Shown one piece after another: positions 9,695 to 18,508 of a DNA stretch of 64,000 nt (position 1 is the first letter of the stretch; each line of letters opens with the position of its first letter). A program made the position numbers and the translations under genes. This stretch comes from Mesorhizobium sp. C432A (GTDB lineage Bacteria > Pseudomonadota > Alphaproteobacteria > Rhizobiales > Rhizobiaceae): NCBI RefSeq assembly GCF_030323145.1, contig NZ_CP100470.1:1946001-2010000 (forward strand), given 5' to 3'. A model generated the notes under the pieces. It searched no databases, was not told where the DNA came from, and saw only the letters and a list, made by a program, of their open reading frames with translations.

Positions 9695-11733
9695 GCTCCC
9701 ACGAGCGAGCGGAGGCGCCTTACGCGCGCGGAACTGGATAGCTTGCGTAGGGCTTTTGCCTCGATCTGCCGAATGCGTTCTCTCGTGACGCCATAGATCT
9801 GCCCGACCTCCTCAAGCGTCATTTCCCCTGCTTCATCAAAACCGAATCGCTTTCGAATGATGTCCGCCTCTCTGTCATGCAGTTCGCCTAGCGCTTCGGT
9901 CACGACGGTCGCTGTGTCCAGTTCTTCCACCCGAGCCTCTTGGTCCGCAGGGGCAGAGAGCCACTCAAGCCCGAGTTCGTCCCAGTCGACTTGCACTCGA
10001 GGCGTGTCCAAAAGTTTCTCAACGTGCTGGCGGCTCCACTCACGATCAAAGGCAATTTCTTCGCTTGTTGGAGTTCGTCCAAGAACCAGCTCAAGCCGAT
10101 CGTGAGCCTCATCCAATGCGGCAAGATCGGAGTGCCGGTGGACTGGGATGCGTATCATCGCCCGTTCGTCGGCCCTCCAGCGAGTCACCGTCTGCCGCAT
10201 CCAGTTGCTGGCGTACAAGGAGAAAGGTGTGCCCCTATCGGGATCAAAGCGGCGAGTGGCTTTTTGCAAGCCGGTGAAGGCCACTTGGAAAACGTCCTCC
10301 AGATCCTCGCCGTCTTCGGCATGTCTTGAAGCAAAGCGCCGCGCGTAAGGAAGATGCGCCATGAGCAAGCGCGCCGTCCTGCTATCCATCTCGGCAATGA
10401 GTTCGTTGATAGCGCTCGCTGCGTTATGCTGCCCTGGCTGTTCTGACAGGTATTTGCCGATTGCCTTGAAGAATATCGCACTCAGATCGAGGCGTTCGAG
10501 TCCCTGAATGGCAACGCGTCTTCGTTTGCCTTCGATGGCCGAGTTTCCGCTGGCGACAACACGGAGGGTGTCGGCAACTTCACGCAGTACCATGCTGCCG
10601 GGGTCGTTTTCGCGCTCGGGAAACACGGCCAGCAACGTAAGGTATTCGGGCCGTTGCTGCCCGGCCAAGACCATTTCAACGAACCGCAGGATTGCGCGGA
10701 CGGCTTCTTCATTGGAGACAAGCGCTAGATGCAAGCTTCCCTTCGTTTGGAGCATGGGAGCTATCAGTGCTGCTTGATCAGCGCGATCCATGTGGAAACG
10801 ACCACTTCCTGGCAGCCGTGTGTGGCGGGTAAGGGTGACCTCCAATGCTTCCGCCAAATCCTCCCCATCGACCGCAACCGGCGCATTCCAAAGCCCTAGA
10901 TCGTCATCGTCGACCTGCTGATGGCCGGCAAAATCCAGTATGCCTGCTATGTTTCTCCATAAATCACCTCTGTCCGCATTACCACGGCATGCCGAGATCA
11001 AAGCCTCGAGGTCCGACTGAGGTATGCGGCTACATTCAATCGCCTCTGACGCCCATGCCTCGACATAGGCAGAGTCGACGGACATCCTGGTCCCGACAGA
11101 GAGGGTCGCTGTCTTGGTCGACTTACGACCGCGACTCTTGGTAACCAAGAACTCGTCGTCGGCAGCAACGTTTGGCAGCGCAACAACAGCTGAACCTATT
11201 CCCTCTCCTGCGACGGGGGTCGCGGAGAGATCGAGATGCCAGTCAGGGGCGCCATCGACCGGTTCAGGCTTAAACGGACTGAAAGCCGCTTGCTTGTTGT
11301 CGGAAAAGCCGGGGCGTTCCCGCGTCCGATATGCTTCCGGGTCCGCTTCCGCTTCAAATGACAGATCGTATTCCGTATAGTCTGCAACTGCGGTCGCGGA
11401 TGGCGATGATACGACCGTCGCGGGCGTCTCATGGATCGTATTGCCGGTGTCGATTTCTAGGGCACGAAGAAGCTGCGACAGCCCGATATGACCTTCGACC
11501 GCAGCAACTTCTGCAGCAGTTTCGCCGACAACGTTTCTCAGGTTTGGATCAGCGCCGTGTCGGATGAGCAGGTCGCAAAGAGCGAGTTTGCCGCAGCGAG
11601 CAGCAATATGGAGTGGTGTTTCGCTTTTACTGTCCAAGGCGTGAAGTCTCGCAGAGCGAGCAAATTCTCGAATCTCCGACACATGGGCGTCCGTGAGTAA
11701 ACGGACCTCCGCAGCGTCGAGCGGCCGAAGCAT
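9691..11733 (-). CDS. Ankyrin repeat-sigma70 fusion protein, first gene of the Z1-type operon
   Basis: About 680 residues in three parts. Residues 36-95 form one clear and one weaker ankyrin repeat (TPLHIAARCGK, then LLIRHGADPNLRN). Residues 96-456 are a long region I do not recognise. Residues 457-533 match sigma70 region 2, including the -10 recognition segment (FSLYASNWMRQTVTRW followed by RIPVHR), and about 613-670 match region 4 with its helix-turn-helix (LEEVGQIYGVTRERIRQIE). I chose the ATG at 11733 because a near-perfect Shine-Dalgarno sequence sits 9 bases upstream; in-frame starts at 11775 and 11844 lack one. The gene overlaps the GHKL ATPase gene by 4 bp. It may redirect RNA polymerase to its own operon, with the ankyrin part as sensor; that is inference. 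Confidence 0.85.
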   Translation of the reverse strand: MLRPLDAAEVRLLTDAHVSEIREFARSARLHALDSKSETPLHIAARCGKLALCDLLIRHGADPNLRNVVGETAAEVAAVEGHIGLSQLLRALEIDTGNTIHETPATVVSSPSATAVADYTEYDLSFEAEADPEAYRTRERPGFSDNKQAAFSPFKPEPVDGAPDWHLDLSATPVAGEGIGSAVVALPNVAADDEFLVTKSRGRKSTKTATLSVGTRMSVDSAYVEAWASEAIECSRIPQSDLEALISACRGNADRGDLWRNIAGILDFAGHQQVDDDDLGLWNAPVAVDGEDLAEALEVTLTRHTRLPGSGRFHMDRADQAALIAPMLQTKGSLHLALVSNEEAVRAILRFVEMVLAGQQRPEYLTLLAVFPERENDPGSMVLREVADTLRVVASGNSAIEGKRRRVAIQGLERLDLSAIFFKAIGKYLSEQPGQHNAASAINELIAEMDSRTARLLMAHLPYARRFASRHAEDGEDLEDVFQVAFTGLQKATRRFDPDRGTPFSLYASNWMRQTVTRWRADERAMIRIPVHRHSDLAALDEAHDRLELVLGRTPTSEEIAFDREWSRQHVEKLLDTPRVQVDWDELGLEWLSAPADQEARVEELDTATVVTEALGELHDREADIIRKRFGFDEAGEMTLEEVGQIYGVTRERIRQIEAKALRKLSSSARVRRLRSLVGA

Positions 11734-11742
11734 TGCCAGGGT

Positions 11743-11754
11743 ATCACCTCCCCT
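11743..11754 (-). promoter_or_regulatory. Strong Shine-Dalgarno that fixes the start of the ankyrin-sigma gene
   Basis: Read on the minus strand the sequence is AGGGGAGGTGAT, matching the anti-Shine-Dalgarno complement AGGAGGTGAT at nine of ten positions, with 9 bases to the ATG at 11733. It is the best ribosome binding site I found in the island and implies efficient translation of the first gene of the operon. Confidence 0.75.
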
Positions 11755-12368
11755 AGGAGATACCTCTCTGTTCATCAGTCCATACCCTGCAGGCAGGCCG
11801 TAGCGGTTCCAATGGTGGAAAGCTTCGACGTGCCCCCCAAGCAAGCGTTGCAGTCAAAAAACATATATTATTTGCGCCTCAGCGCCGGCATAGTGCTGCA
11901 CGGCCACAGTGAGGACACGAATACGAGTCCGCGCAATATACGAAGTGCAATGGCATAGGGGAAACGCCATCATTGTCAATTGGGGCCACCTCCACGCGTA
12001 GCTCACCACGTCCGGGCGGGTTGTGGGGCCGAGCGGGGAGAATTCCTATAGGTAGGATTTCCAGCAAGCATGCGCGGCACGTCGTGCCAGCTGGTGTGGT
12101 CTATTAGAATCATGTGACCGCGGCCGTGGTGATGGATCGTTGAGTTCCGTCACGAACAAACAGCACCGCAATGGGACCGAACCTTGGGATAATCACGTCA
12201 ATCAGGTTGCCATTGAGGTCTTCCCCGATACTTATGATGCTCGGTCAAGATTATGGATTGGGAGCTTGGGCCGTCGAACATGGCCCGCCCATGCACGCGC
12301 TTTCCACCATGACAATTGTGTAAATTGCAAACCGCGCTGGTCCCCTCAATTGGAGGCGCCAGCCTTAG
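11755..12368. other. Intergenic stretch of about 610 bases upstream of the ankyrin-sigma operon
   Basis: No convincing gene is seen. The stretch should hold the promoter of the five-gene minus-strand operon and the 3' end of the endonuclease-fold transcript. There is an AT-rich patch at about 11860-11876, followed on the minus strand by TTGACT, which resembles a -35 box, but no fitting -10 hexamer lies 16-18 bases further. A small inverted repeat (CCTC-AATTG-GAGG) lies near 12342-12356 just past the endonuclease-fold gene, without a T run. Confidence 0.4.
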
Positions 12369-13346
12369 CTACTTCACCAGCCGCGCCACCGAAAAGTAGG
12401 GCTCAGAGTCGAGGTTCAGAGCGCGAACTTTGGCCTTCATCAGTTCTCGCAGGTCCGCCTGCCGCGCCAAGACTGAGCGTAGGTCATATCCCTCCATCAA
12501 AAGGATACTCTTTTCCGGGTTCTGTTTGAGCAGGCCGGCGACATGTTCGGACCAGCCGTTGATCGACAGAAACAGGCCCATCGTTTGTCGGCCGGACCGC
12601 CTCACCTGCCCAAGAAGGCCGTCCAGGTCGCGGATGTCTGCGAGCTTCGCGCGCCAGCGGCATTCCACCAGATAGTGCCAGCCCTCAAGCTCGAACGCGC
12701 CGTCGATTTGCTCCCCGCCGCTGTTGCGTTGGAAGGCACGCGTGACCGGGAAGCCATGCAGGTCGAATAGTCGATTGAGAAGATCCTGTAGTAGATAACC
12801 GCGCTTATGGACGTCCTCGTCAATCGAGGCCTGCTCGAATTGAGCGAGCAGGAGGTCGCTCTGCTGCTGAAGCACTTGGGCAGCTTGTCTTTTCCGTAGA
12901 GTTTCGTCATCAAATGCTCGCTTCTGCTCTAGCGTTCGCTCGCGGGCATCTGCGTCTGCTAGGACGCCCGCGATCTCGCGGGCTTTCTGAACTACAGCTC
13001 GAGCTTTGTATTCATCCTGCGCCAAGTGAAAAGCATTCCACTCGGCTGCGATCGCGATCAAGCGGCGCACAACTTCGGCATCCATGCCGGCGTGCGCAAG
13101 TTCATCGAGCACTACAATGCCGGCCTCCCTCTTGGACCGCTTTTCGCCGGTGATTGGATCTCTTTCGGTGAGGAAACGGCGGATTAAATCGTTGCTGACG
13201 CCGGCATTCCGCAGCAACTGATCCGCAGCCGTCTTTTTTATGTTGACGAGCGTCGCAATGACCTCGAGTGCAAGGCGGCGCACGTCTGCCGCAGCAGTTG
13301 CGCCAACCTCCGATTCCCCTTGCTTAAACGGCAAATCTTGTTGCAT
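12369..13346 (-). CDS. Mrr-like PD-(D/E)xK restriction endonuclease-fold protein
   Basis: This is a 325-residue protein with a helical and coiled-coil-prone N-terminal two thirds and a C-terminal endonuclease-like domain. The candidate active site is Asp215 (GEQIDGAF) and Glu228 (LVECRW), with an Arg at 230 where the canonical ExK lysine would be, and a Gln247 in the following helix as in Mrr-type nucleases. It could be a type IV-like (modification-dependent) nuclease or an inactive relative. It stands alone on its strand, divergent from the ietA-like gene with about 110 bp between starts, so a shared regulatory region is likely. The fold call is fairly firm, activity is not. Confidence 0.7.
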   Translation of the reverse strand: MQQDLPFKQGESEVGATAAADVRRLALEVIATLVNIKKTAADQLLRNAGVSNDLIRRFLTERDPITGEKRSKREAGIVVLDELAHAGMDAEVVRRLIAIAAEWNAFHLAQDEYKARAVVQKAREIAGVLADADARERTLEQKRAFDDETLRKRQAAQVLQQQSDLLLAQFEQASIDEDVHKRGYLLQDLLNRLFDLHGFPVTRAFQRNSGGEQIDGAFELEGWHYLVECRWRAKLADIRDLDGLLGQVRRSGRQTMGLFLSINGWSEHVAGLLKQNPEKSILLMEGYDLRSVLARQADLRELMKAKVRALNLDSEPYFSVARLVK

Positions 13347-13459
13347 TGATTCCGCTCTTATAACGAGAATTGGGCCACATCCCTTGCCAAAATGCTTTAC
13401 TTTGTTGCATAAGGGTGGTCAAGGGATGCGACGGGTTGAAGGCTTGCAGGTGGATGAAT

Positions 13460-14677
13460 ATGGCTAAGGCAAAGCGACTGGACACTGAAATGAGGCGGAC
13501 GGAAGGCCGCGGAATTGCGGCCGAAGACGCGGACACAATCATCGGCCTGGTCGAAGCGGCCATGGGGGCGGACTTTTCTGCGTTGCGTCGTGCGGGCTCC
13601 GAGCTTGTACGCCGACTTTCCGAAGATGGACAGTCTGAGCATGCTACGCGCCTTCGTGGCGTGCTTAGACGACGCTCCGCTCCGCTCCGAACCTCTGGCT
13701 ATGTTCAGGAGCTTCCTGTGGACGGTCGCAGCCGGCTGCCACTCATGGACGAGAACCCCTTTCCGAGCACACCCATCCTTATGGAGCGCGAAACGGAGGC
13801 AGTCGTCACCCGGTTTATAGAAGACGCGACTCACGCCGATCGGCTTTCGCGCGCTGGGATCGAGTCCGGTCTGCGTTTGATCCTGTGCGGACCTCCAGGC
13901 ACTGGAAAAACATTACTGGCCGGTCACATCGCAAGTCGCCTGAACAAACCCTTCCAAGTGGCCCGCCTCGACGCAACTATCTCTTCCTTGCTAGGCGACA
14001 CCGCAAAAAACATCAGGGGTATTTTTGATTATGTCTCGGAGCACTCGGGTTTCGTGCTCTTGGACGAGATCGATGCGATTGCGAAAATGCGTGACGACCA
14101 GCGCGAGATCGGTGAGCTGAAACGGGTAGTGAATACACTTATCCAAGGCTTGGATGACCTTGATGATCAGACGATCGTCATCGCCGCGACCAATCATCCT
14201 AGTCTGCTCGATCCCGCTGTCTGGAGGCGCTTCCCCTACCGGATCGAAATGAAGCTTCCCGGGGCAGAACTCCGCTCAGAGCTTTGGAAGCTCTTCCTCG
14301 TGCCTGACGAAGAGTTAGGCCTCAGCGAACTACTGGGCCTGATTTCCGACGGCCTTTCCCCCGCAGACATTCGAGAACTTGCCCTCGGCGCACGCCGGGC
14401 CTCGGTAATTGGTGATACACCGATTGTTATCGACGATCTGGTTCGATGTGTGCTTGCCAGCCGGTCTGGTGCCATGACGGTTCCAACAGGACGCCCTTTG
14501 GCCGGGGAAGAACGTAGGCAGCTCGTTCGCGCGCTTCTGTCATTCAGGATGACTCGCGCCCAGATGGCCAGCCTGGTGGGCGTCTCCCGCCAACGAGTTG
14601 ACGAGTATGTTCGCGCCCTAGGCGAACGGGTGAAAATGGAAGGAGAGAACCGAGATGGCGCGTCGGCCCGTTCTTAA
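13460..14677 (+). CDS. ietA: IetA-like AAA+ ATPase
   Basis: AAA+ ATPase of 405 residues with Walker A GPPGTGKT at 144-151, Walker B FVLLDEID at 198-205 and an arginine-finger region (WRRFPYRIEM). The C-terminal 60 residues contain a helix-turn-helix-like segment (RAQMASLVGVSRQRVDEYV). The start at 13460 has AGGTGG six bases upstream; the open frame extends further 5' without a better site. The gene overlaps the downstream subtilisin-like protease gene by 23 bp. An AAA+ ATPase followed by an S8 protease is the layout of IetAS, first described as a stability/incompatibility pair on an Agrobacterium Ti plasmid and later listed as an anti-phage system. The pair assignment rests on domains and order. 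Confidence 0.82.
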   Translation: MAKAKRLDTEMRRTEGRGIAAEDADTIIGLVEAAMGADFSALRRAGSELVRRLSEDGQSEHATRLRGVLRRRSAPLRTSGYVQELPVDGRSRLPLMDENPFPSTPILMERETEAVVTRFIEDATHADRLSRAGIESGLRLILCGPPGTGKTLLAGHIASRLNKPFQVARLDATISSLLGDTAKNIRGIFDYVSEHSGFVLLDEIDAIAKMRDDQREIGELKRVVNTLIQGLDDLDDQTIVIAATNHPSLLDPAVWRRFPYRIEMKLPGAELRSELWKLFLVPDEELGLSELLGLISDGLSPADIRELALGARRASVIGDTPIVIDDLVRCVLASRSGAMTVPTGRPLAGEERRQLVRALLSFRMTRAQMASLVGVSRQRVDEYVRALGERVKMEGENRDGASARS

Positions 14678-16925
14678 TCCGCTGCTAACTCTTGTCGCGC
14701 CGCCTCAGCCGAAACCTGCTCCGGGTGGTGGCAAAGGCGCGAATGATATTCGCGAAGAGCATTTCGAGCGTCGGCGCAAGCGGCTCATTAAGCAGTTTGG
14801 AGCGCTGTCCGCCAGCTCAAAGCTAGAGCGTTGCGCCAAAGCAGGCCGAGTGATCGTCCGCGTTACGATGGACGACTACTCGGCTGCGCCTAGCTATACG
14901 CCGCGGGACCTCTTCTCGGCTGAATACGATGCCGAGCTCGTCGCGCCGTGGCGTCGCGGCTATCTGGCTGAGCTGAAGATCGGAGCATTGGGCAAGCTCG
15001 CCCAACGTTTGAGCGGTCAACGACTTCCAATTGCGACGAGAGTCGACGTATCCCGTATCCGAGCCGTCTCGCTGCTCGCCAATGATCTCATGCAGGAAGA
15101 CTTCGACGCGCTCTGGCAACGCGCCACTGTAATAGATGGCACCGCTCGGCTCTTCCTCGGCGCGCCGGCTCCGTTCCGGACAGAGGCGGCACGGGTTGGC
15201 CTTGTCAACGAAATTCACCGGGAGATGGTTCACGAGTGGCGGAGGGCCGGCCTCGCGGAGAACGAAGAGGAGGTCGAAACCGAACCGGACACTGATTTCT
15301 TCGCACTTATGCCCACGCCGGCCTTTCCTGCTTCGATCGATGCGCTCCGTGCCGTTGTCGGTAAACGCGAGCACTTCGTAACCGTGGCATGCTCGTCGGT
15401 TGACGTGCTCCGGCGGTTAGTTGCATCCGGGTCTATCGTGAAGTGGGAGCCGGTGCAGCCGATGGTACCGACGCGGGCCAGTCAGATAAGCCTGCCGAGC
15501 CAAGATCCGCCCAATGTGCGTGGTGCGCCGATCGTCGGGGTGGTTGACGGAGGTTTGCTCCCGGGACGCTATGAGCATGCGACCGCCTGGAGTGAGCCGC
15601 CACTCGTTCCGGATCGCTACGCGGCCCGCGATCACGGAACGCACGTGGCCTCATTGATCGTCGAGGCGGAGCGTTGGGGCAACGAGTTGCAGGTACCTGC
15701 TCTGCCTTGCCGAGTCGGAGTTGTCCAGGCAGTCGCGGCGGACGGCGTGCCATGGTTGTTCGATCCGGGCGATTTCCTGCGGCATGTCGCCAGCGCAATG
15801 GCTAATCATCCCAATACAAAGGTGTGGAACGTTTCAGCTAATCTTGCAGAAGCCTGCGATGAATTCGAGGTCAGCGCGCTCGCGCACTCGTTGTCCCAGA
15901 TCGCAAGGCGGTTCGGCAACACGCTGGTGATCTCTGCAGGGAATAGGGATGGCACTGATAAGTGTCGCATCTCACCGCCGGCCGACTGCGAGGCGGGTAT
16001 CGTGGTAACGGGGCGTACGCACGACGAGCATGGCCAGGTTGCCAGCGCTTGTCCGGCGTGCCGGACCGGACTCGGCCCTGACAACATGCTAAAGCCGGAG
16101 CTAAGTTGGTTTTCAAATCACGGCCTTCCGGACGGAAGCGTGCTTGTAGGATCGAGCTACGCAGCGCCCTTGGTGTCACGTCTAGCAGCCCACACGTGGA
16201 GGCATTTGAAAGATCCAAATTCGGATCTAGTGAAAGCAATCCTGATTGGAGCAGGCGACCTTGGCACCTTTCACCATGAGCTTGGCTTCGGTAGCCCCAT
16301 CACTCATGCGGCGCCGTGGGAAAGCCCGCCCGGCTCGGTTGTTCTGGCGTGGAAGGCGCGGATGAAGGCAGGGGCCTATTACTACTGGAATGATGTCGCC
16401 CTCCCTTCCACCATGGTCGATCGCAATTACTTGGTTGGGCGGCTCCGGCTGACCGCGGTCCTTGCACCGGAGGTTACTCTGACCGGTAGCGGCAACTATT
16501 TTGCAAGTCGCATTCAGACCGGCCTGCAGTTTCAGAACCCTTCGGGGCAATGGAAGCGCCTCATTGGTGGCTTGCCGGTCGAAACAGCCGAGGGCCTCGC
16601 GCGATCTGAGGACGCTAAATGGCAGCCGACGCGCTGCTATGAGGGGCGGTTCACGCACCCAAACGACCGAACGCGCAAAGATGGGCTTTCGTCGGCCGGG
16701 CTTGGCGGACGACGACTTCGCGTGTATGCGCGTACATTCGAGCGAGATGTTTTCGCCAGGGACAATCCCGTCACAGCCCGCGAGCGCGACCACGATGTCG
16801 CTTTCGTCTTGACAATGCAGGATGCAAACGGGGATGCGAGCACGTTTGACACTTTCGTCCGGGCTATGGGCAACCGGGTACAAAGCGCCGTTATAGATCA
16901 GGAAGTCTCCGTTGAGGCCCGTTAG
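14655..16925 (+). CDS. ietS: IetS-like S8 (subtilisin-type) serine protease
   Basis: 756 residues with an N-terminal region of about 290 residues of unknown fold, then a subtilisin domain. The catalytic triad is readable: Asp298 in VGVVDGG, His327 in DHGTHVAS and Ser501 in GSSYAAPL, with the oxyanion-hole Asn430 in ISAGN. There is no signal peptide, so the protease acts in the cytosol, as expected if the AAA+ partner controls it. About 170 residues follow the Ser motif and could hold an accessory domain. The ATG has GGAGAG upstream inside the ietA 3' end. Substrates are unknown; in a defence reading it would cleave host or phage proteins on infection. Confidence 0.87.
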   Translation: MARRPVLNPLLTLVAPPQPKPAPGGGKGANDIREEHFERRRKRLIKQFGALSASSKLERCAKAGRVIVRVTMDDYSAAPSYTPRDLFSAEYDAELVAPWRRGYLAELKIGALGKLAQRLSGQRLPIATRVDVSRIRAVSLLANDLMQEDFDALWQRATVIDGTARLFLGAPAPFRTEAARVGLVNEIHREMVHEWRRAGLAENEEEVETEPDTDFFALMPTPAFPASIDALRAVVGKREHFVTVACSSVDVLRRLVASGSIVKWEPVQPMVPTRASQISLPSQDPPNVRGAPIVGVVDGGLLPGRYEHATAWSEPPLVPDRYAARDHGTHVASLIVEAERWGNELQVPALPCRVGVVQAVAADGVPWLFDPGDFLRHVASAMANHPNTKVWNVSANLAEACDEFEVSALAHSLSQIARRFGNTLVISAGNRDGTDKCRISPPADCEAGIVVTGRTHDEHGQVASACPACRTGLGPDNMLKPELSWFSNHGLPDGSVLVGSSYAAPLVSRLAAHTWRHLKDPNSDLVKAILIGAGDLGTFHHELGFGSPITHAAPWESPPGSVVLAWKARMKAGAYYYWNDVALPSTMVDRNYLVGRLRLTAVLAPEVTLTGSGNYFASRIQTGLQFQNPSGQWKRLIGGLPVETAEGLARSEDAKWQPTRCYEGRFTHPNDRTRKDGLSSAGLGGRRLRVYARTFERDVFARDNPVTARERDHDVAFVLTMQDANGDASTFDTFVRAMGNRVQSAVIDQEVSVEAR

Positions 16926-16952
16926 GACCCCCACACGAAATCAGGTTGAGCG

Positions 16953-18497
16953 ATGAAGGCGTACGCTGTTTTGGACGGCGGCGGCGTTAAGGGAGCCGCG
17001 CTCGCCGGGTGCCTTAAGGGTGCCTCGGAGATGAACGTCGAGTTCGTCGGTTACGGAGGAACTTCCGCCGGAAGCATCGTAGCGCTGCTGGCCAGCGTCG
17101 GCTACACCCCTGACGAATTGCTTGGCGTCATGTGTGATGAGCTGAACTTCAATGAGCTCCTCGATGATAATGGCGCTGGATTGCCGTTCTGGGGTGGGAT
17201 GGTAGATGAATTGGTCGCTGTCCAGTCTTTTTTCGGCGGTGCCAAGGCAGGCTGGAGCGTGCTGACCTCGCGCAAAAAAATGGGCGAGGTTCTGACGGCC
17301 AAGGGCATATATTCCGGCGTCCGGCTCGAACGGAAGCTGCGCGAGTTCATCGTCCGCAAACACCGATCGCTGGAAAATCGTCCCGAGATTACGTTTACTG
17401 ATCTCCAGCAGCTGGGGTGCAAGCCGCTTCGCGTCGTGGCTGCAAATCTGCAGACTCGCAGGGGCGTAGTCATGGGCGACCTGCTGGAAAGCCCCACACG
17501 TAACGTGTTGACTGCGGTCCGCGCTTCCTGCTCATACCCGTTTCTTTTCCAGCCGGTGATGCTGCATCGCGCGGCGCTTGTTGACGGGGGGCTAGCTAGC
17601 AACCTGCCGGTGTGGTTGTTTGACAACGAGCGTGACCGCGACGGATTTCCGCTGGTTGCATTTGATCTCACCACCCAGCTTCCTATAGGGGATCCACCGG
17701 ACGCCGGTGTTCGCGGCTTCCTGATCGATATGCTGGAGACAGCCTTGGAGAGTGGAGACGCGCTCCTGCGCGAAACTTCGAACCGGCTGATGCACGTTGA
17801 GGTTCCGATAGCGTCCGACATCCGCACCTTAGACTTCGAACTCAGCTCTGCGCGCCGGCGCAGTTTATACAATGATGGTCAACGCGAGACACAGAGCTTC
17901 TTCTTGAAACGCTTTGGCGACCCCCGAGCTATGCTAAGCGATCCGGTCGGCCAGCTGGAGGCTGTTTATGGGGACCGCGCGGTGTTCCAAACCGTGCTCG
18001 CCGGCTTCGCCCAAGAGGTCCTCACGGCCTTTCCCAGATCTGGAGACATTCGGTGCAACGTCATGTTCCCCCATGGTGGGGGAGATCACTTTGTCATTGT
18101 GTACCAGCACGGAATGAGCGGCGATCCGGACATAGACCTTCAACTTCCCCGGGAGGCAGGCCCGCCGGGAGACGCGGTGCGGAATACGCTACCCATCGTG
18201 TCTGACTGGTCACGTGTTCGAGCTCGCCCAGAGGCCTTCGGCATGAATCGGGCGCAGGGGAACAAAATCCCGGTGAACCGACGGGCGGTGGCCAGTGCGC
18301 CAGTTTTCGACCTCCGACGGGCACCTACCGTCGAGGACGGTGTTATTGGTGGATTAAGCCTTGCCGGTGTACTATCTATTGACTCAGACCAATCTGCTGC
18401 AGCAGCAGGATGGGAGGACAACGACGGAGTTCCGAGCGTTGATTTTGTTCAGATCCTAAAGCGCTGGGCCGACGTGGTCGGTCGAGTGCTGAACTGA
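16953..18497 (+). CDS. Patatin-like phospholipase
   Basis: 514 residues with a complete patatin catalytic core at the N terminus: the glycine-rich oxyanion motif GGGVKG (9-14), the nucleophile elbow GTSAG with Ser38, and the second dyad residue Asp211 in LVDGG. Residues from about 320 onward are not recognisable and make it longer than minimal patatins. No signal peptide or membrane helix is seen, so it should hydrolyse phospholipids from the cytosolic face. It starts 27 bp after the ietS stop with AGGTTGAG as ribosome binding site, so it is probably co-transcribed. Patatin-like proteins serve as membrane-damaging effectors in several anti-phage systems; here that is inference from context. 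Confidence 0.88.
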   Translation: MKAYAVLDGGGVKGAALAGCLKGASEMNVEFVGYGGTSAGSIVALLASVGYTPDELLGVMCDELNFNELLDDNGAGLPFWGGMVDELVAVQSFFGGAKAGWSVLTSRKKMGEVLTAKGIYSGVRLERKLREFIVRKHRSLENRPEITFTDLQQLGCKPLRVVAANLQTRRGVVMGDLLESPTRNVLTAVRASCSYPFLFQPVMLHRAALVDGGLASNLPVWLFDNERDRDGFPLVAFDLTTQLPIGDPPDAGVRGFLIDMLETALESGDALLRETSNRLMHVEVPIASDIRTLDFELSSARRRSLYNDGQRETQSFFLKRFGDPRAMLSDPVGQLEAVYGDRAVFQTVLAGFAQEVLTAFPRSGDIRCNVMFPHGGGDHFVIVYQHGMSGDPDIDLQLPREAGPPGDAVRNTLPIVSDWSRVRARPEAFGMNRAQGNKIPVNRRAVASAPVFDLRRAPTVEDGVIGGLSLAGVLSIDSDQSAAAAGWEDNDGVPSVDFVQILKRWADVVGRVLN

Positions 18498-18508
18498 AAG
18501 AGGGCGCC

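Noticed and set aside
11860..11890. Sigma70 promoter for the ankyrin-sigma operon at the AT-rich patch
   Set aside because: TTGACT is present on the minus strand, but no -10 box lies at the right distance; the promoter may be of another type.
11879..12067. 62-residue minus-strand frame with a CADSYSCPHCGRA zinc-ribbon-like stretch
   Set aside because: The cysteine pattern is suggestive, but there is no ribosome binding site, and the codon choice and Pro/Arg content look non-coding.
12140..12529. 129-residue plus-strand frame upstream of the endonuclease-fold gene
   Set aside because: Its second half is antisense to that gene; no motif is visible.
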